DNA of 17,867 bases from Mesotoga sp. UBA6090. GTDB taxonomy: Bacteria; Thermotogota; Thermotogae; Petrotogales; Kosmotogaceae. The translations under genes were made by a program, and so were the position numbers. The stretch is taken from contig NZ_DIXC01000050.1 in assembly GCF_002435945.1 (NCBI RefSeq), positions 1 to 17,867 of the forward strand. The letters run 5' to 3'. The notes under the pieces were generated by a model. The model was not told where the DNA came from. It ran no database searches and was given only the letters and a program-made list of their open reading frames with translations. This document shows, in pieces, positions 7,949 through 14,971 of the stretch (positions are counted from its first letter, which is position 1; every line of letters starts with the position of its first letter).

Positions 7949-8779
7949 ATGGCAGTAAGTTTTATGGTGGCCAACGAGGATATTCCGGCCGGTGCAAAGG
8001 TCACTGGCCTCACCGGCTGGTTGGAAGAGACGCTTGCCGCGATAGCAGGCGCGGGTTTCAACTCCTTTGAGCTTATGATTGCCGACCCGGAAAAGGTGGA
8101 TGTTGGAAAGGTTATACGCCTTGAGAGACAGTTCTCTTTGAAGTGCGTATTTCTCTGCACAGGCGAGATGGCTGGAACTGCCGGCCTTTATCTGAACCAT
8201 ATAGACGTGAACGAAAGAAAAAGAGCTCTGAATTCCTTCTTGCAGGCAGCTAAAAAGGCTCACGATCTGGGAGTGAACCTTAATATCGGCAGGCTTAGGG
8301 GAGTAATATGGTCCGACGGCCTCCAGAAGTCACTCGAGAGACTTGGCGAATCGCTGGAAAGAATCGATTCGTATGTGAGAAGTGAACTCGAGGGGTTGTC
8401 CGTTCTGATAGAACCATTGAGAAAGGTGGTCTGCCCTATTCTTAATAGCTGCGCCGAAGCCACCTCGTTTTTTTCGGAGAGAGAACTTAAGAGTTTTGGA
8501 ATTCTCCTTGACTCTGACCATTTCAACGAGAAAAAGGATCCCTCTTTTGTAAGTTCGAACATCGAGCTGATAAAACACGTTCACCTTGCAGATACAAATC
8601 ACAAACCTCTGGGACGGGGCGCGATTGATTTTCAGAGCTTTTTGGATATGCTGAGCAAATCCGGTTATGTCGGTGAATACAGTGTCGAGGTTTTCTGCGA
8701 TGAAGATCAGATAGAAACTCTAAGGGAAACTGCTTCATTTTTGAAAGCTTTCCCTCAAATTCTGGGGGGATCACTTTGA
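7949..8779 (+). CDS. Sugar phosphate isomerase/epimerase-like TIM-barrel protein
   Basis: This is a 276-residue protein with the pattern of the xylose isomerase-like TIM-barrel family (AP_endonuc_2 Pfam type). Likely metal ligands are E155 in LIEPL, D188 in LLDSDH, H212 in HVHLAD and E247 in YSVEVF, spaced as in the family. LGRGAIDF at 221-228 is the typical phosphate- or substrate-loop signature (G-x-G-x-I-D-F). I chose ATG 7949 because GAGGTG at 7937-7942 lies six bases before it and overlaps the ptb stop. Family members isomerise or epimerise ketoses, hydroxypyruvate or inosose-like substrates, and some are lyases. Here it probably rearranges a polyhydroxylated intermediate, but the reaction is not assignable. 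Confidence 0.72.
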   Translation: MAVSFMVANEDIPAGAKVTGLTGWLEETLAAIAGAGFNSFELMIADPEKVDVGKVIRLERQFSLKCVFLCTGEMAGTAGLYLNHIDVNERKRALNSFLQAAKKAHDLGVNLNIGRLRGVIWSDGLQKSLERLGESLERIDSYVRSELEGLSVLIEPLRKVVCPILNSCAEATSFFSERELKSFGILLDSDHFNEKKDPSFVSSNIELIKHVHLADTNHKPLGRGAIDFQSFLDMLSKSGYVGEYSVEVFCDEDQIETLRETASFLKAFPQILGGSL

Positions 8780-9501
8780 ACAGATTGGCAGACACAAGTC
8801 ACTTTCAGGGAATCCAGCAGCAGCTCTACAGATCAATAAGGAATAGCATCGTAGAACTGGAAATCCCTCCCGGAGCGAGGTTGACGATCGATAAGCTGAA
8901 GAGAATCTACGGCGTTTCTTCTACTCCGGTAAGGGGGGCTCTCCACAAGCTGAACGAAGATGGTCTTGTCGCACCGGGAGCCGCTAAGAGTTTTTACGTA
9001 AAGGAGATTCTCGAAAATGACGTCAGGAAGCTCTTCCCGATAAGGCTAGTGCTGGAGAAACTTGCATTGAGTGAATCAATTAATCGGATCGACAGAGAGA
9101 TCATATCGAATCTGATCGTGAGAATGCGAAGACACCTCTCGGAACCGGAGGTGACAAAGAACAAAGTTCCTTACGATATTGACTACAGGCTACACAGGGA
9201 GATACTCAATAACTGCAATAATGAATATCTAATCGAAATGATGTCGAAGATCTCGATACTGCTCGCCAGAATGCGGAACGTGATCAAATACTATCTTCTT
9301 GAACAGCAAAAAGACTGGATAATTAACGAGATGGAGGAACATTTCAAGATCGCGCAAGGAATCCTGGAAGGAGACCTAGAGAAGGCTTCTACTGCCTTGG
9401 AAGATCATCTTGAGCACTCAATGAATATGATATGTTCTATACTCAGCTCCAACCATATCGATTATGCTGCCAAAGGAAGCTTTGCCCGATTGGAGGATTA
9501 G
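8776..9501 (+). CDS. GntR-family transcriptional regulator, FadR subfamily (FCD domain)
   Basis: This is a 241-residue DNA-binding repressor or activator. The winged helix-turn-helix covers about residues 12-76, with IPPGARLT at 30-37 and STPVRGALHKLNEDGLV at 49-65 as the GntR signature and recognition helix. An all-helical FCD ligand-binding domain follows, with probable metal residues D136 and H140 (DYRLH), H189 (EEHFK) and H211 (DHLEH). The start is TTG 8776, preceded by GGGGGGA at 8764-8770. It overlaps the previous stop as TTGA, so it is translationally coupled. FCD regulators usually sense carboxylic acids. Sitting inside the operon, it most likely senses the pathway substrate or an intermediate and controls a promoter upstream of this window. 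Confidence 0.85.
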   Translation: MNRLADTSHFQGIQQQLYRSIRNSIVELEIPPGARLTIDKLKRIYGVSSTPVRGALHKLNEDGLVAPGAAKSFYVKEILENDVRKLFPIRLVLEKLALSESINRIDREIISNLIVRMRRHLSEPEVTKNKVPYDIDYRLHREILNNCNNEYLIEMMSKISILLARMRNVIKYYLLEQQKDWIINEMEEHFKIAQGILEGDLEKASTALEDHLEHSMNMICSILSSNHIDYAAKGSFARLED

Positions 9502-9503
9502 AA

Positions 9504-9803
9504 ATGAAGCATGCTATTCTGCTGTCTTTGAACGACAATGTCGCAACTGTGCTTGAGAAAGTGGATATCGGCGAAGAGATAGAGGTGAAGGGTGTTTCCG
9601 GATTGCAGATGCTAGTTGCGAAGGAAGAAATACCTTTCGGTCACAAAGTTGCCGTGAAGAACATCAAAAGAAACGAGAGAATAATCAAATACAATAACAA
9701 GATAGGGATCGCAACTTCTGACATCTCGACTGGCCAGCATGTTCACGTCCAAAATGTTGTAAGTGAACGAACGGAGATCAAAGAGGGAGGTGTCAGGGCT
9801 TAG
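9504..9803 (+). CDS. UxaA-family hydro-lyase small subunit, SAF domain
   Basis: This 99-residue protein consists almost entirely of a SAF domain. Conserved features are AILLSLNDNVATVLE at 4-18, KEEIPFGHKVAVKNIK at 40-55, IIKYNNKIGIATSDI at 60-74, and the terminal GQHVHVQNV at 77-85. This matches the N-terminal domain of altronate/galactarate dehydratases, and the separate small subunits such as SuyA of (R)-sulfolactate sulfo-lyase. ATG 9504 follows GGAGG at 9492-9496. A longer upstream reading frame overlaps the regulator gene and is unlikely to be used. It should pair with the next gene to form one dehydratase. Confidence 0.85.
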   Translation: MKHAILLSLNDNVATVLEKVDIGEEIEVKGVSGLQMLVAKEEIPFGHKVAVKNIKRNERIIKYNNKIGIATSDISTGQHVHVQNVVSERTEIKEGGVRA

Positions 9804-9813
9804 GCCAGATATT

Positions 9814-10989
9814 ATGAAGACCATGATGGGTTATTTAAGAAGTGACGCAAGTGTTGGAGTGAGAAATCACGTCCTCGTTCTCCCCAGTGTTCTTTGCTCT
9901 TCGAATGTTGCCAGAAAGATTTCGGCCGCTGTTCCCGGATCGGTAGTGGCTAGCCACAATCAAGGCTGCGCTCAACTGGGGGATGATTTTCAGCAGACTA
10001 GAAGAACGCTGATAAATACTGCGCTAAACCCTAATGTGGCAGCCGTTCTTGTTGTTGGGCTCGGCTGTGAAAGGGTGTCCCCACATGAACTGAGGGAAGT
10101 GATTCTAGACAGCGGAAAGCCTGCCGAACTAATAATGGTTCAAGACTACGGAACCGTGGAAGCTGTAGAAAGGGGAACCTCAATAGTCAGGAAAATGGTG
10201 GAGGAAGCCTCGAAGATTGAAAGAGAGGAAGTTCCGCTTTCGAGACTTGTCCTGGGCATGGAATGCGGTGGTTCCGACTTCTCTTCGGGTCTGTCGGCAA
10301 ATCCGGTAGTCGGCCAGGCTGCAGACATTCTGTGGGAGGAAGAAGGTCGTGTGATACTCTCCGAAACTACTGAGCTGGTCGGTGCAGAACACCTCCTCTT
10401 TGAGAGAATGAAGGACGAAGAGATGAAGCGGCGATTCACCAGGATGCTTGAGAGAATGATAAATGAAAGTATGAAGAATAGTCGAGACGTGGTGGACAAG
10501 GAAAACGTCCCAAACAACATCTCCCCTGGAAATGTCAGAGGGGGGTTGACTACGCTTGAGGAGAAATCACTAGGAGCTATGATCAAAGGCGGAAAGGTCC
10601 CCGTTGTGGGCGTGAACGAGTACGGTGAAGCGATAGCTTCATGCCCGGGCCTCTACCTCATGGATACTCCTGGATATGACGTTGAATCGGTTACCGGCAT
10701 GGTGGCTGGCGGTGCAATCGTTGTGCTCTTCACGACAGGTCAGGGAACACCTACGGGTAATGCTATAGCCCCGGTCATTAAGATAACCGGGAACCATGAG
10801 ACTGCCAGGAAAATGAGCGATAATATCGACTTCGATTGCAGCGCGGTCATATCCGGTGAGGAAACACTTGAGGAGAGTGGAAGAAGGCTTTTCGATCTTG
10901 TTCTAAGGGTTGCCGAAGGAGAGCAGACGAAATCGGAATTTCTGGGACAGGACGACTTCTCAATCTGGAATGTGGGGATAAAACTATGA
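9814..10989 (+). CDS. UxaA-family hydro-lyase large (catalytic) subunit, altronate/galactarate dehydratase type
   Basis: This 391-residue protein corresponds to the C-terminal part of altronate dehydratase (UxaA), to GarD, and to SuyB. Conserved blocks are the N-terminal MGYLRSDASVGVRNHVLVLP segment, the SHNQGCAQLGDD loop, GLGCE, LGMECGGSDFSSGLSANPVVG in the middle, GQGTPTGNAIAPVIKITGN toward the end, and the F-S-I-W-x-x-G terminus. These include the cysteines thought to bind the iron. The start is not obvious: ATG 9814 gives the family's usual N-terminus, but the good GGGAGG at about 9785-9790 is too far upstream, so initiation probably depends on coupling to the small subunit. In-frame GTG starts at 9763 and 9790 would overlap it. 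Substrates in the family are sugar acids, aldarates and sulfolactate; none can be chosen here. Confidence 0.85.
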   Translation: MKTMMGYLRSDASVGVRNHVLVLPSVLCSSNVARKISAAVPGSVVASHNQGCAQLGDDFQQTRRTLINTALNPNVAAVLVVGLGCERVSPHELREVILDSGKPAELIMVQDYGTVEAVERGTSIVRKMVEEASKIEREEVPLSRLVLGMECGGSDFSSGLSANPVVGQAADILWEEEGRVILSETTELVGAEHLLFERMKDEEMKRRFTRMLERMINESMKNSRDVVDKENVPNNISPGNVRGGLTTLEEKSLGAMIKGGKVPVVGVNEYGEAIASCPGLYLMDTPGYDVESVTGMVAGGAIVVLFTTGQGTPTGNAIAPVIKITGNHETARKMSDNIDFDCSAVISGEETLEESGRRLFDLVLRVAEGEQTKSEFLGQDDFSIWNVGIKL

Positions 10990-12092
10990 GTTACAGCGAT
11001 TCCCAACTCGAAAGTCTTCTCTTTGAGTTGTGTTCTGCCAACACAACTAATCCTCCGGGCAATGAAGATCTCGCCGTATCGGTTATCGAGAGAACTCTCG
11101 CGTCGAAAGAAATTAGCGTAGAGATTCAGCGAGTTGCCGACAACCGTTCGAATCTTCTTGCAAGGATCGAACGCGATCCCGGGAAGCCATATTTGGTCTT
11201 CTCCGGTCATATGGATGTGGTACCCGCCGGTTCAAACTGGAATACCGAACCTTTCAAGCCTGAACAGATAGGCGGGAGGCTCTATGCCAGAGGTTCCGCA
11301 GATATGAAGGGAGGTCTTTCGGCCTTAATTGCGGCGCTTGTGGATCTTTCGGAAGACAGTGAGTTCTGCGGAAACGTGGCACTTCTCGCCACGTGCGATG
11401 AAGAAGTCGGTTGCTCGGGAATACGGTACTTTCTTGAACACAAACCATTCGATATCTCGGCTGTTATCATTGGTGAGCCGACTTCTTTAGGACTTGCCAC
11501 CGGGGAGAAGGGAGCGCTCTGGCTCAAACTGAAATTCAGGGGCAAATCCGCTCACGGCTCGCAGCCGCAAAATGGTATCAACGCCATTTTGAAACTGTTT
11601 CGCGCATACAGTGAACTTTCCAACGCTCTTGGCAAAATAGAAGGACTTACCCAAAGCCTCAATATTATCCGTGGCGGATCGAAAGAGAATACAGTACCGG
11701 ACGAGGCCGAGTGTATCATGGATGTCCGCTTTGCCGATAATACCAGTTCCTCCGCTTTGGAGAAAATTATAGACGACGTTATCTGCAAATACGAGGACTC
11801 TGAACGAGCAACTCTTCTCAGCAGAGAATCATTCAGTTCGTCAGGGCCGCTAACGCTGACCGTGAAGGATGTTCTGAAGAAGCGGTCCTTAAGCTCCGAC
11901 GAGCTCACAATGAGCTATTTCACTGACGGTGCCTTCACCGCAACTCACGGTATTGAGACGGTTATACTGGGACCGGGCGCCGCCTCCATGGCTCACAAAT
12001 CGAATGAGTACGTCGATCTGGAAGAGGTTCGTACTGCTAGAAGACTGTACTTAGAGATTATAAAACAATTCTTTGAAAGGACGGAATCGTAG
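10986..12092 (+). CDS. M20 family metallopeptidase/amidohydrolase (ArgE/DapE type)
   Basis: This is a 368-residue zinc hydrolase of the M20A group. Metal and catalytic residues are all present: H75 and D77 in GHMDVV, D106 in GSADMKGG, E139/E140 in DEEVG, E164 in GEPT, and H337 in MAHKSN. H190 in KSAHGSQP begins the lid/dimerisation domain. Relatives remove an acyl group from N-acetylornithine or N-succinyl-diaminopimelate, or cleave short peptides. ATG 10986 overlaps the large-subunit stop as ATGA. There are no arginine or lysine genes around it, so a biosynthetic role is unlikely. It probably hydrolyses an amide in the imported compound or a pathway intermediate, which is inferred from position only. 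Confidence 0.85.
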   Translation: MSYSDSQLESLLFELCSANTTNPPGNEDLAVSVIERTLASKEISVEIQRVADNRSNLLARIERDPGKPYLVFSGHMDVVPAGSNWNTEPFKPEQIGGRLYARGSADMKGGLSALIAALVDLSEDSEFCGNVALLATCDEEVGCSGIRYFLEHKPFDISAVIIGEPTSLGLATGEKGALWLKLKFRGKSAHGSQPQNGINAILKLFRAYSELSNALGKIEGLTQSLNIIRGGSKENTVPDEAECIMDVRFADNTSSSALEKIIDDVICKYEDSERATLLSRESFSSSGPLTLTVKDVLKKRSLSSDELTMSYFTDGAFTATHGIETVILGPGAASMAHKSNEYVDLEEVRTARRLYLEIIKQFFERTES

Positions 12093-13171
12093 TGGGACTG
12101 AATGTGACATATAAAGACCTCAAAACTTTGTGTGAAGAAATCCTCCGTGCCGAAGGCTTTCCCGACGAAACGGCCTCCGACATAGTCGAGGTTCTGCTCG
12201 AGGCCGACCTGCGAGATATTCCCTCTCACGGGGTAGCCAGGTTTGGCCGCTATATAAAAGAGAGAGAACACGGAAATATCCGCATAGATTCCGAACCGGA
12301 AATAATCCATAACACACCCATCTCAGCATTAGTTGACGGCAGAGGCGGTCCGGGACAATGTGTTTCCAAGTATGCAATGGATCTTTCAATACAGAAGGCC
12401 CGGCAGTCGATGATCGGGCTCGTTTCGGTAAGGAATTCGAACCATTACGGGATCTCCGCCTTTTACTCGGAGAGGGCACTTACAGAGGGAATGATAGGAA
12501 TTGCCATGACGAACAGCTATCCGCTTGTCGTTCCGACCTTTGGCAAAGAGGCGGTTCTTGGCACGAATCCATTCTCGATAGCTATCCCGGGAGAGAAGCG
12601 AGATTTCATTCTCGACATGGCCACAAGCGTGGTCACAAGGGGAAAGCTAGAGGTCTACGATAGGCTGGAGAAAGAGATTCCATTGGGATGGGCCGTCGAT
12701 GAAACCGGTAGGGATACCTCCTCGCCAAGAAAGGTGCTCACAAACTTCAATGAGAGAAACTCCGGGGGGATTCTTCCACTTGGGGGCTCCGGAGAAGATT
12801 TTGGCGGCCACAAAGGTTACGGGATGGCAATTCTCGTAGATCTTCTCTCCGCAGGCCTTTCGCTGGGAAAATGGAGCGCAGAAACTTATTTCGGTTCGGA
12901 AGCCGGTGTCTGCCACTTCTTCGGCTGCATAGGCCTCGAGTTGTTCGGCGAACCTTCCGCTCTCATAGGCCATCTTGAACGCATAGTGGATGGAGTTGCG
13001 GCCAGCGAAAAGGCAGAGGGCCACGAAAAGATCTACTACCACGGAGAAAAAGAGGCAAGTGCAAGAGAAAGATCAATGAGAATCGGCATAGATCTTGATC
13101 AGAAAACCAGAAATTCGCTCGCTTCACTCGCAGGCAAACACGCCATATCGATTCCTGAGGAACTCCTTTAG
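12092..13171 (+). CDS. Ldh2/malate-lactate dehydrogenase family oxidoreductase
   Basis: This 359-residue protein has the distinctive fold of the Ldh2/ComC family of NAD(P)-dependent 2-hydroxyacid dehydrogenases. The catalytic region DIPSHGVARF is at 42-51 (H46, R50). NSNHYGISAFY at 115-125, LGTNPFSIAIPG at 156-167, DMATSVVTRGKLEVY at 175-189, LPLGG at 228-232 and GGHKGYGMAILVDLL at 238-252 are all typical. Members oxidise or reduce malate, lactate, sulfolactate, ureidoglycolate or 2,3-diketogulonate. GTG 12092 overlaps the preceding stop (TAGTG), and AAAGGA lies about ten bases upstream; GTG 12104 is an alternative. It is the last gene of the operon and would interconvert a hydroxyacid with its 2-oxo acid, which fits with the racemase encoded upstream. 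Confidence 0.87.
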   Translation: MGLNVTYKDLKTLCEEILRAEGFPDETASDIVEVLLEADLRDIPSHGVARFGRYIKEREHGNIRIDSEPEIIHNTPISALVDGRGGPGQCVSKYAMDLSIQKARQSMIGLVSVRNSNHYGISAFYSERALTEGMIGIAMTNSYPLVVPTFGKEAVLGTNPFSIAIPGEKRDFILDMATSVVTRGKLEVYDRLEKEIPLGWAVDETGRDTSSPRKVLTNFNERNSGGILPLGGSGEDFGGHKGYGMAILVDLLSAGLSLGKWSAETYFGSEAGVCHFFGCIGLELFGEPSALIGHLERIVDGVAASEKAEGHEKIYYHGEKEASARERSMRIGIDLDQKTRNSLASLAGKHAISIPEELL

Positions 13172-13266
13172 CAACACTTGGATAATCAAACTGCAAGTGG
13201 CTATAAAATACAATGCCGCTTCAGACAGGATAGTCGGGACTTACTGTATTGAAACCACTGTTGTAT

Positions 13267-13584
13267 CTAGAATACCAATATAAAGACTAAGATTGGCCTG
13301 AATGGCAGGCTGCGCGCAAAGCTGTACGCAGAGGCTATTCCGGCAAAGTCCGCTATAAGATCTTCGATCTCTGCTGAACCCTTCCCGGAAAGAAGATCCC
13401 AGACTTCCTTCCCAACGCCAAGAGACGCAGAGAAGAGAAAACCGCCTGTGTCCCCAAGGAGATAACTTGAAAGGCCAAAGGCGGTATAACTAACAGAATA
13501 ATGTAAGAATTTGTCGTAACCCGTTACCGCTAAACTTGCAAAAGAAAAAAGTAGAACAAACAAGACCAAAAAAAATCTTTTCAA
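13267..13584 (-). CDS. Small exported YfiM-like protein
   Basis: This is a 105-residue protein beginning with a strongly hydrophobic signal sequence or membrane anchor (residues 2-20). It then has DKFLHYSVSY at 24-33, FLFSASLGVGKEVWD at 49-63 and DLIADFAGIASAY at 75-87. This D-K-x-x-H / G-x-G-K-E-x-W-D / D-x-x-G pattern resembles the YfiM (DUF2279) family of small envelope proteins of unknown function. The start is TTG at 13582-13584 with only a weak AAAGAGA site. It lies 21 bases after the next gene on the same strand and is probably co-transcribed with it. The C-terminus is another hydrophobic stretch. Its 3' end faces the end of the large operon. Confidence 0.6.
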   Translation of the reverse strand: MKRFFLVLFVLLFSFASLAVTGYDKFLHYSVSYTAFGLSSYLLGDTGGFLFSASLGVGKEVWDLLSGKGSAEIEDLIADFAGIASAYSFARSLPFRPILVFILVF

Positions 13585-13605
13585 AAAAATCTCTTTGACT
13601 CTAGA

Positions 13606-14169
13606 TTAGAATTCGTAAAGCACTCCAAGTCCTACAGAGAAGAACTCGGGAAGAGGCCAGTAATCTCCACCGGGGAAGTTACCCTCCTGGCGAGTCTGAT
13701 AGTCTTTCACCCTGTAGCCCCTCGCATAACTATTGAGAATTACTCCATCGGAAATCGGAGTCATAACCTGGAAACCTCCGCCGATTGCGAGGTGTGGCGC
13801 ACCAAGATCGAGAATTCCGATTTCCCAACCGGGCTCACCAAAATTGGAATCCTGAACTGAACCCACACTAACAAGTAGCCTTACCTTCAAATTCAGTGTT
13901 TCAAGAACCTGGAAATAGATATCGGCATTGAAAAGGCCAATCTTATTGGTCGGATACCTGATTGCCGCCTCTGCACTCAACGTGGCTCCAATCTTATCGG
14001 TAAATGGAAGCTGAAGAGAGAGATCCAAGGCACCTGCACCCCATCTCTCGGGCTGATAAACTGGATTGGTAGCATTGATTCCGAAACCACCACCTATAAG
14101 CGCTTTAGGCGTAGAGAAACCCAGTGAGACCGCAAAAAGGAGCAAAGCTACTAAAGCGACTTTCTTCAT
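13606..14169 (-). CDS. Exported, probably outer-membrane beta-barrel-like protein
   Basis: This is a 187-residue protein with a clear signal peptide: MKK, a hydrophobic core to about residue 18, then a small-residue cleavage region. The mature part is rich in alternating polar/hydrophobic strands, glycines and aromatics, and ends in GVLYEF with a terminal phenylalanine, as in outer-membrane barrels. It has no enzyme motif I recognise. GGGGAGGTG lies five bases before ATG 14169; an upstream in-frame ATG at 14196 has no such site and was rejected. A strong promoter lies about 60 bases upstream. It could be a minor component of the outer sheath (toga), which is speculation from organism type. 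Confidence 0.6.
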   Translation of the reverse strand: MKKVALVALLLFAVSLGFSTPKALIGGGFGINATNPVYQPERWGAGALDLSLQLPFTDKIGATLSAEAAIRYPTNKIGLFNADIYFQVLETLNLKVRLLVSVGSVQDSNFGEPGWEIGILDLGAPHLAIGGGFQVMTPISDGVILNSYARGYRVKDYQTRQEGNFPGGDYWPLPEFFSVGLGVLYEF

Positions 14170-14231
14170 AAATACACCTCCCCTTAATAATTGCAAAGCT
14201 ATTGGCTTTATTGACAGTATAAGACAGATTG

Positions 14232-14259
14232 ATTATACCACAACACTATTGAGGTTCAA
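14232..14259 (-). promoter_or_regulatory. Sigma-A type promoter for the exported protein gene
   Basis: Reading the minus strand, TTGAAC (14254-14259) is followed after 16 bases by TATAAT (14232-14237). The bases TGG just before it give an extended -10. It lies about 63 bases before the ATG at 14169 and points towards that gene. Confidence 0.7.
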
Positions 14260-14286
14260 AGCCATTATTACTGCTCTATTCGGAAG

Positions 14287-14328
14287 AAAAAAACGTCCAG
14301 GAAGGAAGACTATTCACAAGTCTGTCCG
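14287..14328 (-). terminator. Weak candidate terminator after smpB
   Basis: On the minus strand an imperfect stem (GGA, bulged C, AGACT pairing with AGTCTTCC) spans the smpB stop codon. A run of seven T residues follows about a dozen bases later (14288-14294). The distance between stem and T run is too long for a textbook terminator, so this is only a possibility. Confidence 0.3.
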
Positions 14329-14757
14329 CTGACGCATCCTTCTTTCAACATCCCTCTTTGCGATATCTTCGCGCTTGTCGAAGAGCCTCTTTCCCTTTGC
14401 AAGTGAAATCTCAACCTTCGCCTTTCCCTTGTCGTTGAAGTATATTCTTAGAGGGATAATGGTCAATCCCTTTTCCTTGATCTTCTGATCGAGCCTCAGT
14501 ATCTCCTTCCTATGCATAAGGAGCCTTCGCTTTCTGCGGGGCTCGTGATTCCAAACATTTCCATGTGTATACTGACTGATATTACATTCCATAAGAAAAA
14601 TCTCTCCATTCTCGATCTTACAGTAAGCATCAATCAGAGAAGCGCCACCAAGGCGCAGAGATTTGACTTCCGTGCCGACAAGCTCGATCCCGGCTTCGTA
14701 TGAATCCATAAGATGGTACTGGAAACGTGCCTTTTTGTTCGTAACTACCATTTTCAT
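14314..14757 (-). CDS. smpB: SsrA-binding protein SmpB (trans-translation)
   Basis: This 147-residue RNA-binding protein works with tmRNA to rescue stalled ribosomes. It has the canonical oligonucleotide-binding barrel: N-terminal NKKARFQYHLMDSYEAGIEL, then GTEVKSLRLGGASLIDAY at 28-45, YTHGN at 63-67, RRKRRLLMHRKEI at 74-86, PLRIYFNDKGKAKVEI at 102-117, and the basic tail beginning LAKGKRLFDKR at 119-129. I chose ATG 14757 because GGAGGG lies a few bases upstream and the N-terminus then matches the family; a longer frame to 14811 runs into the promoter. No tmRNA gene (ssrA) is visible in this window. Confidence 0.95.
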   Translation of the reverse strand: MKMVVTNKKARFQYHLMDSYEAGIELVGTEVKSLRLGGASLIDAYCKIENGEIFLMECNISQYTHGNVWNHEPRRKRRLLMHRKEILRLDQKIKEKGLTIIPLRIYFNDKGKAKVEISLAKGKRLFDKREDIAKRDVERRMRQRTDL

Positions 14758-14788
14758 TGAGATCCCTCCGTCCCGCTGAACGGAATTC

Positions 14789-14816
14789 ATTTTAGCACAA
14801 GGCCTATACATTTCAA
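14789..14816 (-). promoter_or_regulatory. Promoter for smpB
   Basis: On the minus strand TTGAAA (14811-14816), a 16-base spacer and TAAAAT (14789-14794) preceded by TGC form a plausible extended -10 promoter about 30 bases before ATG 14757. Its -35 box overlaps the T tract of the adjacent terminator. Confidence 0.6.
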
Positions 14817-14844
14817 AAAAGGGATCTTATTAAGATCCCTTTTT
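14815..14844 (-). terminator. Strong intrinsic terminator, bidirectional in form
   Basis: GGGATCTTA (14821-14829) pairs with TAAGATCCC (14831-14839). The stem is flanked by A residues on the left (14815-14820) and T residues on the right (14840-14844), so it can terminate in both directions. It lies about 130 bases past the stop codon of the M24 gene and just before the smpB promoter, and so separates the two transcription units. Confidence 0.85.
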
Positions 14845-14971
14845 ATGGTCTGCTCTCTATTTTAAACAAGAGAAAACCATGCCCAAAGAATTATAACTTC
14901 TTTTTCGCAGAGTAATGAAAATTTTGTGCATCGATTGTGAAAAACATATTAATCAACAAAGCGAGGCCGGA

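Noticed and set aside
9763..9813. Longer start for the dehydratase large subunit (GTG 9763 or GTG 9790).
   Set aside because: It would overlap the SAF gene by up to 41 bases and add residues not typical of the family N-terminus; GTG 9790 sits directly on the Shine-Dalgarno.
12358..12663. Plus-strand open frame of about 100 codons inside the Ldh2 gene.
   Set aside because: It lies wholly inside a conserved gene in another frame, has no ribosome-binding site and its protein has no recognisable character.
13172..13266. Possible terminator (CACTTG at 13175-13180 pairing with CAAGTG at 13194-13199) after the large operon.
   Set aside because: The stem is only 6 bp with a 13-base loop and no T run follows. 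I see no convincing terminator or gene in this convergent gap.
13095..13283. Short plus-strand open frame crossing the end of the operon.
   Set aside because: It overlaps the end of the Ldh2 gene out of frame and lacks a ribosome-binding site or coding character.
14845..14880. Imperfect inverted repeat (ATGGT...TCTCT / AGAGA...ACCAT) downstream of the strong terminator.
   Set aside because: The stem is interrupted by unequal loops and has no associated T tract or family resemblance; it is probably chance.
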